From Acanthamoeba sp. SK_2022b (lineage: Eukaryota > Discosea > Longamoebia > Acanthamoebidae): DNA of 26,160 nucleotides. The stretch lies in assembly GCA_027943245.1 (NCBI GenBank), contig JANDJZ010000602.1:1-26160 (forward strand), in the 5' to 3' direction. The position numbers were made by a program, and so were the translations under genes. A model generated the notes under the pieces. It did not search any database. It had not been told where the DNA came from and saw nothing but the letters and a program-made list of their open reading frames with translations. Below are positions 1 through 11,250 of this stretch, in pieces (within the stretch, counting starts at the first letter, position 1; every line of letters begins with the position of its first letter).

Positions 1-2011
1 CCGACTTCTTCGGGCAGAGCTTCGTTATGAAGATCTTGAAGACGTGCGCCTCCCTCGCCTCCCCCTTGCTTGTCGGCCGATGGTCATCGCAATCACCCCA
101 CCCACCCATTGCCTGGGGGGAGAGGGGGGGGGGTTGAATGTCTGCGCGCGTGCAGATTCAAGCCCAAGCACGAGACAGAGGCCGAGTGGCAGAAGGAGGC
201 GCGTTTCCTCTTGTCCCTGCGTCACCCCAACATCATCCAGATCTACGACATGTTCGAGTACTACGGTACGGACCGGCGCCGGCGTGTACCACCGTCGCCC
301 TCACTCGACCGACTCGGACGCCGCGTGGCCGTATACCGGGGGGGGGGGGTGGATGCCTGCAGGACTGTACTACCTGATTGTGGAGGAGTGCCACGGATCG
401 CTCAGGCAGCTCGTGGAGCAGACCGGACCCCTCCCCTTCGACCACGTCATCGCTATCGCTGGCCAGATGCTTGCTGGTACACCGCCGCTTACGCGCTGAG
501 TCTTGAGCTCGTCGTGACGGTGGCAAAATAGCTAAAGCTCCCACGCCCCCGGTCCAGGACTGCACCACATCCACAGCCACTCGGTATCACCATCATCACC
601 ATCACCACCACCATCACCATCATCATCTCCACCGGAAAGCTGCACGATGCACAGCCCCGATGGTCCCATCACCTCATTTGGAGGGGCATGCGCAGGTGAT
701 CCACAGGGACCTGCAGAACGACAACATCCTCTACGTGCGCAGCGAGTCGGGGCCCTCCCCCTACCAGATCAAGATCACCGACTTTGGTTCGCTCTCCTCC
801 TCGCCACGGCCGCTAGCGGTTTTCGGCCGACCTGTGTTTGCTGACAACGACGATTGGGGATTGTGGGGTGGGGGGGGGGGTGATGGGCGGTGGTGATGCC
901 GGTCCGGTCGATGGAGGCAGGCATCAGCAAGTTCAACTTCGGACAGGCCGGCGACCGCGGACTGCCGGCCTACACCAACATCGGTCGGCCCTACGGTCCG
1001 TGTCCATCCGTGTGTCAATGCTTGTCGCTCTCCGCGCCCCACTCCGAAACGCCACCATCATTCATACATGAACCACGCGGACTGTCGTGACCCCGCCTCA
1101 CCAAGCAATGCTTGCAACAGATGTGGCGCCCGAGCTCATTGTGGCGGGCTACACCACCCACCAATCGGACATCTACCAGGTGAGCCTCATTCCTCGCCCC
1201 CCCCCCCCAAGAAAAACCTATCCCTTGGCGTTATTATTCGTGCAAGTGGGACCTTGCTTGCTTGCTGTTGAGACCAAAGGTTTTGGCCAAGTATACAAAA
1301 CAAACAAACAAACAAACAAACAAACAAACAAACAAACAAACAAACAAACAAACAAACAAACAAACAAACAAACAAAAAACACACGCAATAACATCTCTCT
1401 GCTCGCTTCTCCCGGTTTGGCGCAGGTGGGGCTGGTGCTGTACTACCTCTACCGCGGCGCTCCCGCCCTCGGTCCGGATGACGGCCCGAGCAGCCAAACC
1501 ATCGCCACGGGCCTCGCCCGCCACAGGGCTGAGTCGCTGGGTCGGGAACCGCCAAACGCCTTCCCGATCCCCCTCGCCGTGCCACTAACATGCGACGCAT
1601 TTGGGGAGGACGGGGTGGGATGTACTTACAGGGACGCCGCTGGGCGACTGCATAGCGAGGATGCTGCGGCGACATGCGGATTGGAGGTTCCGCGACTCGA
1701 TGGAGGTGTGGACGGAGCTCTGCCGCGTACAACAGCTCGCCAACGCCTCCTTGCCAGAGCTACATCAGCAGCAGCAGCAGCAGCCTCTCCTCCTACCGTT
1801 GCCGCGCTCAGCCGCGCCCAGTGATGATCCAGAGGCGGGTGTCGCCTGTTCGTCTCCTGCTGCGCAGTCGTCCGACAAGCCTGTCGAGGGCGGCAGTGCT
1901 GCCCATGACATCGAGACCCAGACACCTCTCCTGCGGGAGCAGGAGGAGGGCGAGGAAAGGGACACGAAGAAGGCAAGGCCAGAAGAGGTCCACGCGACTC
2001 CCGCGCCTTGA
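1..2011 (+). CDS. Protein kinase domain protein, 3' part (5' end outside window)
   Basis: Nine exons keep one reading frame: <1-43, 156-265, 363-476, 558-583, 696-786, 921-983, 1121-1179, 1426-1540 and 1632-2011 (TGA). All introns are GT-AG. The kinase motifs appear in order. VMKILK in exon 1 holds the ATP-anchoring Lys. A Glu in EWQKEARFL is the likely helix-C residue. IHRDLQNDN in exon 5 is the catalytic loop with the catalytic Asp and metal-binding Asn, and TDFG spans exons 5-6. APE is in exon 7. An IYQVGLVLYYL helix F follows. The domain ends around LCRVQQLAN, after which comes a six-Gln run encoded by CAG and an acidic, Ser/Pro-rich tail. The glycine loop and N-terminus lie left of the window. 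All catalytic residues seen are present, so an active kinase is expected. The substrate and the family within the kinome are not evident. It is probably cytosolic, since no membrane segment is visible. Confidence 0.85.
585..633 (+). repeat. CAT/CAC trinucleotide tract in kinase intron 4
   Basis: An imperfect run of CAT and CAC triplets fills the intron between the exons at 558-583 and 696-786. It lies wholly inside the intron. Confidence 0.85.
1299..1377 (+). repeat. (CAAA)n microsatellite in kinase intron 7
   Basis: About 18 nearly perfect CAAA units occupy the middle of the 246-nt intron 1180-1425. The intron is larger than its neighbours mainly because of this tract. Confidence 0.95.
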
Positions 2012-2121
2012 ACACGCATCCCTGCCCCCAAGGCATTTCCCCATGCGGTTGAAGGTGCAGCCAAGGCAACATACCACGCTCCCAACACCTGTTTGCGCTG
2101 GGCTTAAGCTTAAAATGCAAA

Positions 2122-2127
2122 AATAAA
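2122..2127 (+). terminator. Likely polyadenylation signal of the kinase gene
   Basis: An AATAAA hexamer lies 111 nt past the kinase stop codon, in an AT-rich patch that contrasts with the GC-rich gene. It matches the canonical eukaryotic poly(A) signal. Its use is inferred. Confidence 0.5.
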
Positions 2128-2513
2128 AGATATATTAAACTACTGCAGCTGGTGGCTGAGCTCAGCCATGCTCTACTCTCACACGCCAAGAGTAAAACAA
2201 ATTAAAAATTCTACTACATGCCTTGGTTCAGAGGACGGAGGTGCAGGCGACGTGCGTGAGAGCTGATGGAGCGGGAGGGACCGGTCTCGCTCATGGACAA
2301 CGCCTAGGGTCAGCTGTGCCCCTCCTATCGTCCTCCCGCACACCACACCGGTCCTCCTCCCCAAGCCACCACCATCTCTAAGGTTTCGCGCCACCGTAGG
2401 AGGGGAAAAATGCCTCAACAAGAAGAGGGCAAGTGCATTGGGGGGGGTTGAGAAAGTAATGTGTGCACTCAGCCTAAAACAACCAAAGTCTTGGGGAGGA
2501 GTGGGCACTTGGC
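2128..2513. other. Convergent intergenic spacer, no gene seen
   Basis: This is the remainder of the spacer between the stop codons of the kinase gene (+) and the SCP2 gene (-). It should carry both 3' UTRs. A G8 tract lies near 2442. Open frames here are short and lack family motifs or splice-consistent extension, and no RNA gene was recognised. Confidence 0.6.
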
Positions 2514-3629
2514 TCACAACTTAGCTTGCTGGGGCTGCTTGGAAGCAACTACTTGCCCAAGCTTCATGGCCAGGCCCATATCTGCATGAATAAGCGCCAG
2601 TTAAACAAGTGGCCAGAGCAGCTAAAGGGGAGAGAGCGTACTGCCAGTCATCTTGAGTTTCCCCTGCATGAAAAGGCTCTGGCCATCAGCCTTGCCGGTG
2701 AGCATGTTCCTGATGGAAAGGGTTGTCAGCCTGGGGCGCACAAGGTGTGCACGAGTTGGAGAAAAACATACACAAAGTCAGCTTCTTTGAGGGCAAGGGT
2801 GCAGTCCGCCTTGGGTGGAGCGCCCTTGGACACGCCGCCAGGCGCTGACACGAAGAACAGGGGAGGGTAAGAAAAGTCCCTGGAGCTGTTTATACAAGGA
2901 AAAAGACCTCCGCCGTACCTGTCTTCAGGTCGACGGTCCACTTTTGGACCTCACCCGAGGCAAGAGTGACGTCGAACTGATAGACACCGTTGATCTTGTT
3001 CACCAGGCTTGGATCTAAGTTTCAAGTTGCGCAAGCTTAGAAAGTGTTTTGTAAAAAACCACAAATGTGTGTTCAGGGGGGTACCAGCGGAGATGTTCTT
3101 CTTGATCTCGTTGAACGCAACTTCAACCGCACCGCTGGGCGCCTGCTGCGGCGCAGCTCCTCCGCTCTTGCTTTCAAAAAGCTGTCCAAGCTTCATGGCC
3201 AAGCCCATGTCTGTGGTAGGCCTGTTAAGGAAGAGCTCTCGCGGATGCGCAAAACGAAAGGTCTGGAAAGGGTACTGCCGCCTAGCTTGAGCTTGTCTTG
3301 CATGAATGCCGTTTGGCCATTGAGCTTGCCTAGATACGGAACAAGAGCAGCGCTGAGCCTCAAATGGTTTTCAAGAAGATCTATCTTGGCTACTATAGTA
3401 GAGTACCCGCCGCAAGGCTCAAGAAATCGTCGCCCTTGATGGTAATGGTGCAATCAGCTTTACCCTCCTTCCCAGGCTTTACGCTGCCATTGCCATTCTT
3501 CAAATCCACGGTCCACGCTTTGCCGTCGATGTCGAAGTGGTACACGCCACCTACCCTCTTTACGAGACCAGGGTCAGCTGCTACGTTCTTCGCAATCAAT
3601 TCGAAAACCTGATCCACGTTGTTCGCCAT
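2514..3629 (-). CDS. Tandem SCP2 (sterol carrier protein 2) protein with PTS1 signal
   Basis: Seven exons on the minus strand: 3629-3407, 3329-3276, 3210-3085, 3014-2919, 2844-2772, 2730-2642 and 2581-2514. They sum to 729 nt, or 242 residues, with phase kept at every junction. Two SCP2 folds follow each other. The first covers about residues 1-103 (start MANNVDQVFELIAKN). The second covers about 118-236 (from AVEVAFNEIKKNI). A short Gly/Ala/Gln linker joins them. Each repeat ends in the hallmark NMGLAMKLGQ. The protein ends in AKL, a type 1 peroxisomal targeting signal also found at the end of human SCP2. SCP2 domains bind sterols, fatty acids and acyl-CoAs in a hydrophobic tunnel, so this is probably a peroxisomal lipid carrier. 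The start has no upstream in-frame ATG close by and lies 175 bp from the divergent LZIC gene. Both domains look complete. Confidence 0.93.
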
Positions 3630-3804
3630 TTGTTGCTGTGACAATCTTGTTTTACTGCGCGTTGCTTCTCTAGTGCCTAAACCAAAAAAAAAAAAAAGAG
3701 GACGTCGACAGCTATTCCTGCGGGTGTTTTCCTCTGCTTTCCTTCTGATTGCGTCGACTAAAAAAAACTCGCCCTTGCCCCACATTAATCAGGTCTCTCG
3801 AGAG
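3630..3804. promoter_or_regulatory. Divergent promoter region between SCP2 and LZIC genes
   Basis: The two start codons face away from each other across 175 bp, so both core promoters must lie here or overlap the genes. The segment contains an A14 tract near 3680 and is less GC-rich than the coding parts. No TATA box was recognised, and the element boundaries are inferred. Confidence 0.4.
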
Positions 3805-4781
<977 letters not shown>

Positions 4782-4955
4782 GTCGCCTGCCCCCCCCCCA
4801 CCACCCCACCCCCCTACGGCCAGGCAAGGCCAGCTTCGTCCGTGGCGCCACACCGCTGTGCTGGGCCTGGTGGGCGAGATCTATTCATTCCTGCTCGGTG
4901 TTGTTGAAACCGCCGAATTGCAAAAGAACCACGAACCAAAAACAACCAAGACTGC

Positions 4956-6912
4956 TCAGTTGTCCAGAGGCTTGCGCGCGAGGTGGAAGAACATGGGGGT
5001 GAACAGGTCCTGCTCGCCTCCTGCCGATAGGGCCTCGGCAGCTGTGGTGCACGCACAGACAGCACCATCCCCCCCCCTGCGTTAGCCTTCCAAGCCTCGC
5101 AAAAAGCCCTCGCCGCGGCTACTTGGCGCGGGGGGGGGGGTGGCTCACCGGTCATCAGGAACCCAGAGACACCGTTGGTACCGGCAGGCACGATGTGCAG
5201 CTTCTCGGCGACCCCAAGGACCTTCTTGGTGAGGTACTTGCCCGCAGGTGTGAACTGCTCGAGCCAACGGGAAAGGAAGTTGCAGTGTTACAACCAAACA
5301 ACAGCAGCAGCAGCAGCAGCAACAACAACAACAAACGAATGCGCAGATGCGAGAGGACGGGGGCATGGGGGGGGGGGGAAGGTGTATACCTGGAAGCGAG
5401 AGGGACGGTTGTAGCCCGGAGTGAGGTAGTAGTACCACGGGTAATCAAAGTCGGGGCGGTGCAGGTGGGCCCTGCATGAGGCGGACGCCCCAGAAGGGCC
5501 CGAGTGAGTTGGATCCACCGCCTCCCCCCTCCATTGCGGCGGGACCGGGGAGTGCGTACGCGTCGAAGGCCTCGACGATTTCGAAGCCAGCTTCCTTCAG
5601 GGCCTCCACCACTTCGGTGCAGGTGGCGATATCCGGGAGTCCGTCTCCCTCCTCAATTCCCTACACACACGCACAGCGAGTGGGGTGAGTGGGCGGGCGG
5701 GTGGACAAGGGGGCAGCACCGCGAATGCGTGAGGGGAGGAGGGGAGAAATGGGGGCGGAGGCGCTGCTGCCGCAAGGGGGAGGGGGGAGGGTGAGCGCAG
5801 CAGGAGGAGTAAAACAATACCTTCTTGATCTGCCGGTGCTGAGGGTTGGAGGGGTCGTACTTGTCGGTCAGGCACCACTCGTATCCGCCGAACAGCTGCC
5901 CCGGCTTCAGCACGCGGAAGATCTCTGCGTGGGGCGAGGTGGGGCGAGGGGAGAAGAGAGAGAGAGAGAGAGAGAGAAGAGAGAACGACGACGGGAAAGT
6001 GGTGTTGAGCTCGGGGCTGTCGCAGCTCCCCCCCCAATCCTCACGCGCGGGAAAGACGCTTGGGCGCCGCCTACCTTTGTAGCATCCCACCTTGTCGGGA
6101 GCATGGGCCGTCGCCTCGATCTGATAGACCGCGTCAAAGGTGTTGTCCTCGAAGGGCTGCTTCATGAAGTCTCCCTTGACAAAGTTGGCCGATTCCCTCA
6201 GGCCCTGCCTAGTGGTGAGCGCGGTAGCGCGGTCCACCTGCCGCCACCAGCAGGCGAACGAACAACCCACAAACACACCCGCGCCACGTGAGGTTCATCG
6301 CCGCTTGTCCGCCACAGCGACACGCGCGCGCGCACGAAGCGCTGAGGGATTGGAGGGGAGGGGGGTTGTTGACAGGGCACCTGGTACTGGTTGTTGTTGA
6401 GGCCTGTGACGTGGCACTTGGCAAAGTGGGCGATGTTGCGGGCAGGACCGCCCACGCCACAACCCACGTCGAGCACCCGCCACCCCTTCTCCAGACCTAT
6501 GGGGATCCCCCCCCCGACAACAACAACAACAGGAGTTGGGCTCAACTCAAATCGCCAATCAAAAAAACAAATAATCACACAAAGAAAAGTAAAAAAAAAA
6601 AAAAAACACATCAAAGGGGGGAGAGGTACGGAGGCGGAGGGCGAGGTAGTGTTCGTGACGAACGATGGAGGTCTGGAAGGACTCGGTGTACGCCTGGACG
6701 GCAAAGTGGAAGGACTGGCCCCAGCCCCACTCGTAAAAGTCCGTAGCAAGGTTGTAGTAGGCGTTAACCATTGCCGCATACTTGCCCTTGCGCTCGGCCG
6801 TGCGGTCCTCCTGGTTATCGTTGTGGAAGCGCACGTACTCGGCAACTTCGCTGGCCACCTTGTCCTCGGCCATGGACCCGATCTTGGGGATGGTGTGATC
6901 CGTGCTTTGCAT
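4956..6912 (-). CDS. ERG6: Sterol 24-C-methyltransferase (ERG6/SMT family)
   Basis: Eight exons: 6912-6630, 6496-6381, 6237-6075, 5924-5821, 5660-5560, 5471-5390, 5254-5149 and 5041-4956. They total 1041 nt, or 346 residues, a normal SMT length. The enzyme transfers a methyl group from S-adenosylmethionine to C-24 of a sterol side chain on the way to ergosterol-type sterols. Visible SMT signatures are [11 protein letters not shown] (about 60-70) and [12 protein letters not shown] (about 103-114, SAM motif I). Further ones are [56 protein letters not shown] and the C-terminal [13 protein letters not shown]. All introns are GT-AG. Intron 4 carries the run of AG repeats at 5955-5977 near its start side, and others contain homopolymer G/C. 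No key motif is missing. The protein is probably associated with ER or lipid droplets, as in other species; no membrane helix is obvious. Confidence 0.95.
5299..5335. repeat. CAG/CAA tract in sterol methyltransferase intron 6
   Basis: About seven CAG units are followed by CAA units on the plus strand, entirely within the minus-strand intron between exons 5471-5390 and 5254-5149. It is not translated in the reconstructed transcript. Confidence 0.85.
5955..5977. repeat. (AG)n microsatellite in sterol methyltransferase intron 3
   Basis: A perfect AG run on the plus strand reads as a CT-rich pyrimidine tract in the minus-strand intron, a little upstream of the acceptor of exon 5924-5821. It may therefore serve as part of the polypyrimidine tract. 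Confidence 0.85.
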
Positions 6913-7118
6913 TTCTTCTTGCGGTAAAGAGATTGCAGGGGGGAAGGCCTTGAAGGAGGAGGAGATGTACTACTACTACCTCGGAGCGGAGCGGGACAGG
7001 AAAAATAGCTCGGCTCCGCTTTGTGTATTGCCCCCCCCCTCAATTTGTCCGCACTCCGCCGTTCGCCCATTTGTCCGTTGGCCCGTTTTATGCCCCCACC
7101 ACCACTCGAGTGGCATAT

Positions 7119-7150
7119 GCTCGCTCGCTCGCTCGCTCGCTCGCTCGCTC
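7119..7150. repeat. (GCTC)n microsatellite at the GDPD stop codon
   Basis: Eight GCTC units on the plus strand abut the minus-strand TAG stop of the phosphodiesterase gene, so the gene's 3' UTR begins with the repeat. Confidence 0.9.
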
Positions 7151-10100
7151 TAGCTGGCGCCAGCGAGGCGTGGGATGATCAAGTGGTCGGAGATGACCGC
7201 ATCGACCCCCATCTCTTCCTGCAGCCGTACGTATTCCTGTTCGTTGCTGCACGGTGGACAGGGGTGCGTGAGGCAGCGGAGCAAAGGAGGCGAACACGTG
7301 GAGGCGGGGCCAGGGGCGGGGGACTTACTTGGAGCTGCCGTAAGTGGCCAAGAGCAGGCCGGACGACTTGACCAGCTTGATGAGCTCCGGGGCGTCCAAC
7401 AACGGCTGCACCTCCACCACCAGCCCCAACAGGTTGACTGCAAAGGCAAATAATATGTGCGCAAGGCAAGGTCGTCAGCGTCGAGCGAGAGAGAGAGAGA
7501 AGAAAACCCAAGCGCGCAGCGCGGGCGGACATGCACACGCACCGGATTTGGCAAAGCGGATGGCCTGGGGCACAGAGTTGCGTCGGTGGTCCAGTCCGAG
7601 CTTGGACCCTCCCTGCGTCAAGAAGAACACCGGATATCGCGGCTCTGCACCGGGCACACCCACCACCGCCGCTGTTGTTTAGCCCCCCCCCCCACATCTG
7701 ATGCATGTCGCTGCCGCGCGCTCACGAAGGCGAGCCAACGGAGGGGGGGGGATGGGGTGCGGAATACGCTTGAGGCTGAGCATGATGCATATGTCCGGAT
7801 CGAACGAGCTGAAGTAGATGATCGAGCGATCGCGCTTGGCGTGGTCGAACACCACCTGCGGCCGCGTGTTGTGTGGGTACAGCGATGCGCGATGCGCAGA
7901 GGGGGGGGAGGTTGCGACCGCCGTTGGTAAGGGGATGGCCCGTACCTTGAGGACGGCATCGACGATTTGGTTGCGCTCGGGGTAGAGAGGGACTTTGCCC
8001 CTCGCGATCTGCTCCGTGGTGGGATACTTGATCTCGATGTTGAACCCCGTGGAGAGCGGCACGATGTCGAACACTTCATCCAACGTGGCAAAGGAATCTG
8101 GATGCGCGCGCGCATGCGAGTTCAGACACCACCGGGAAGAGAGGGCGGGGCCACACCGACGGACCCTGGAGAGGGGTATGGAGTCTGTCGTCGTCGTCCT
8201 GGTAGACGTGGCCGAGGCTGTTTCTCTTGCGCATGAGCTTCTGCCTTTCCGCCAGCGAGGGGAAGGGGGCCGGCGGCTCCTCCTTGGTCTCCGCTTGCTT
8301 GGCCTTGGCGACAGTATTGGGTTGCGCGCCCTTGCGAACAGGGTAGGGCGCCGCGCCTGACGCGTCTTTGCTCCAGGAGGAGTGGCTAGCAGTGCGCACC
8401 ACGGCACCACAGCAGGAGGCGCAAGAGGGCAGGGGTCAGGTTCGCCCCCGCAGCAGCAGCTCAAGGTCGGCGAGGGGAGGGAGCAGTTGAACGGAGGACC
8501 CACCCGCACTTGGCAAGCTCCTTGAACTTTTGGAGAGTGAGCGAGTACACGGGCACCTTGTAGTGACCCCTTTCGTCGATGGGAACGAGGAAATCGTGAA
8601 AGATCTGGCGCGGCCATCGATGAGCGAAAAAGAACGGGCAGACCATATTGGGGGGGGGGGAAAGGGCTAAGGTCTCGCAAGACCCGCGGCCCAGCAGTAT
8701 GTGCCGGGACACACATGTCGGAGGGGAACGCCTACCACCGGAACGCCGTCCTTGGAGAGCTGCACATCGAATTCGATGGCTCCGCGCCCCAGCTGCCCCG
8801 CTCGCACAAAAGACAGCAGCGTGTTTTCGCCTGCGGCCCAGCCCCGCCGCAGTGAGTTGAGCTGGAGGAGTGCGTGTGTGCGGATCTGAGTGGGGGGGGG
8901 CGTACTGACGACGGTCTTCTTGCCGTTCTTGGATACCGCACGATTGGCTCCGCAACCCCGGTGACCCACGTCCACAAACTTGGTCGACTCTTTTGCATCG
9001 AAAGGAGGGAAAGAAGGGGAGAAGGAGGGCGCGGGCTCGTCAGTGAATCGATCTCCAACCTCAACGCAACGGGAGGAAAGGGGGGAGGGGCGAGGAACAG
9101 ATGGAGGAGGGAGTACTCCAGTATGTGCGAGCCAATACATCGCTTAGGTGTTGGTGCTCAAAGGGCTTCACTATGAGATACTCGAAGACGAAGACCCCGA
9201 TCTCCTCCAAGTCTGCGTGCGCGTGGCGTGGAGCCGCGCGTGGCCCGAAAGTATGAGCGCGGCCGATGGCCTCACGGAGGGTGGCGTGTGGCGAATGGTT
9301 TCCGGGGGGGGGGGTGTTCACCAGGAGAAACGATGGGGATGGCAGCAGTGCCAATCAAGTCGCGGAGAAGAGCGGGAACGATGATGGCACGACCTATCCT
9401 GTCTCTACACGCCCACCCGACACCCCGCGCAAGCCAGCGGACGACTCTCTCCCATAAGAACAAAGTGTCGCTTGCAGGAATAGGGCGAGAGAGAGAGAGA
9501 GAGAGGGAGACGCACGGAGAGTTGGCAGCAAAGAAGTCGACGTAGAGATGGAGGGAGGCAAAGCCCGTTGTGTGGAAGGTGTACTCCTTGAGTTCGTCAC
9601 GGACGTCATTCTCGTCGAGAATCACCGACTTGGCCAGGATGTTCGGCTGGTTGGGAGACCCATGGGTTAGCTGTTGCCGGCATGTCCCTCGAATCCATTT
9701 CCGTTCATGTGCCACTGAGCGGGTGGTGCCACGCACGTCTTTCGAGGAGAAGACCAGCTTGTGGGCCCGCACGCTCGATTCGTGCAGCTGCACTGGGGCT
9801 GTGCGGGGCTTTGCGTAGTGCGCCACGTTCTTGGCCCCCAGCGTGATGCGCAGCTGCGGAGTATATTAAAAAAAGGTGAATAATAATAAGAATAAGAATA
9901 ATAATTCGTACTGCCCCCTATCTGGCGGGAGGAGTGAGGGGTGCGGAGGCAGCGGGCGCGTGGCGTGCAGAGGTGAAAAAGTAGAGGGGAGGGCACCTGG
10001 ATGTCGGAGACCAGCCAGCCGTGATCTTCCCAAACGTCGGAGGGAGTAGCGGAGGGGGAAAGCGAGGAGGAAGTAGCAGACCTCTCCACACCAAACCGGC

Positions 10101-10431
10101 CATCGTCAACAAACAGCTCCACCCCGAGAGGCACAAGGCGGCGGTTTTCTCGCCAACTCTCCCACTTGGCGATGGCGGCACCCTCTCGGATGAAGTACTT
10201 GTAGTGGCACTCTATTCCGCGTTCCAGGCGAGCCTGCCCCCACCACGCGTCGGGCTTGCCCTCCTCGCGGGCGAGTTCAAGAGCCGCATCGTGGTTCCAT
10301 GCCCCAAGCACCTCCGAGCTCCCCACCACGCACACCACCTGTCCCTCTCCTGCTGACGGCACCCGCACCCGCCACCTCACCTCGGTACATCCTCCTCCTC
10401 CTGCTGCTGCTGGCGCCTCGGGCCGAGACAT
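7150..10431 (-). CDS. CBM20-containing glycerophosphodiester phosphodiesterase (GPCPD1/GDE5-like)
   Basis: Fourteen exons: 10431-9997, 9853-9737, 9646-9516, 9398-9322, 9212-9139, 8987-8906, 8830-8736, 8604-8504, 8370-8165, 8097-7946, 7855-7768, 7644-7543, 7437-7329 and 7246-7150. They total 1866 nt, or 621 residues, against about 670 in human GPCPD1. The N-terminal starch-binding CBM20 domain (about 14-110) shows [19 protein letters not shown] and WE..NR. The GDPD barrel shows GHRGCG (about 286-291), an ENT triplet (about 307-309), [13 protein letters not shown] (about 325-337), HDF (about 340) and NIEIK (about 459-463). These are the catalytic and metal-binding motifs of the family, which cleaves glycerophosphocholine and related diesters to glycerol 3-phosphate and an alcohol. 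CBM20 could dock it to glycogen. No signal peptide is seen, so it is likely cytosolic. An upstream in-frame extension to about 10644 is open but low in confidence. The small exon 9398-9322 is needed to keep phase and matches the family's middle region. The junctions at 8370 and 8987 use weaker acceptors. Confidence 0.92.
9487..9506. repeat. (GA)n tract in GDPD intron 3
   Basis: A perfect GA run on the plus strand gives a CT tract on the sense strand, just inside the donor of the intron between exons 9646-9516 and 9398-9322. Confidence 0.8.
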
Positions 10432-10721
10432 GGCTTGTGTTGTTGGCGCTACTTCTCTTCCTTGAGCGCGAACACAGCGGCAGTGCGCGGAGCTGGGGCC
10501 TGCTGGGGTGGTTCTGCTCGAAAAACAGGAAAACAGAAAAGCAGCACGCCCCAACTCGCTGAGCACCGGCCAGCTCGCTGTGGGCGGGAACACAGAATAA
10601 CCCCGGCGCGTTGTTGGGTTACGCGGAAGGGAAAGAAAAGGCAAGAAAATATTCGGGAAAATCGTTGTTGGGTGGCCTGCAAGGCAAGGAGAATCGCCGG
10701 CACCACAAAACAGCGGGTCGG

Positions 10722-11206
10722 CTAGAAATCGCCATCATCCGAGGCCAGGTCATCTGCGCGAGAGAAGCAAGGGAGGAAGGGGGTCAGGGAGGGGGTGGTA
10801 GAAGAGGGGAGGCGCGCGGCTCCAAGTACCCGGGTGCGGATCGTCATAGCCGGGGTGAGCAAGCATGGGCGTGGCCTGCGGGGTTCTCTTGGTCGAGGTA
10901 GAGTCAGTCCTCTTCTTCTTCTGGCCGGCCTTTTCGTCGGCGGGGGAGACGGCGCCCACCACAATGGACGCAGCGTCGCCCATGGCGCTGCAGCAGACCA
11001 CCGGGTACAGGTTGGTGCTGTCCTTGGGTATTCCGGTGATGCTCACCGAGAGCTGACCATTCCGATAGAAGTTGATCTTGCCCTCGTTGGTGAAGTCCAC
11101 CTCCACTCCGACCGTGTCTCCCGGCGAATAGCGCGCTCCCGTTGCGGGAGTCCCTCCGGCATGGTACACCCCGCCCTGCGAGTAGTACGTCCAACTGGTG
11201 CGGGCC

Positions 11207-11250
<44 letters not shown>

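Noticed and set aside
1187..1732. Minus-strand frame with a long Leu-Phe-Val-Cys repeat
   Set aside because: It is the reverse translation of the CAAA microsatellite in a kinase intron.
6198..7070. A 290-codon minus-strand frame across the sterol methyltransferase gene
   Set aside because: It includes the real exon 6496-6381 but elsewhere runs through introns and the upstream spacer in a wrong frame.
9667..10644. A 325-codon minus-strand frame starting upstream of the GDPD start
   Set aside because: The portion before 10431 lacks CBM20 similarity and the portion after 9997 is intron. Kept only as a possible N-terminal extension.
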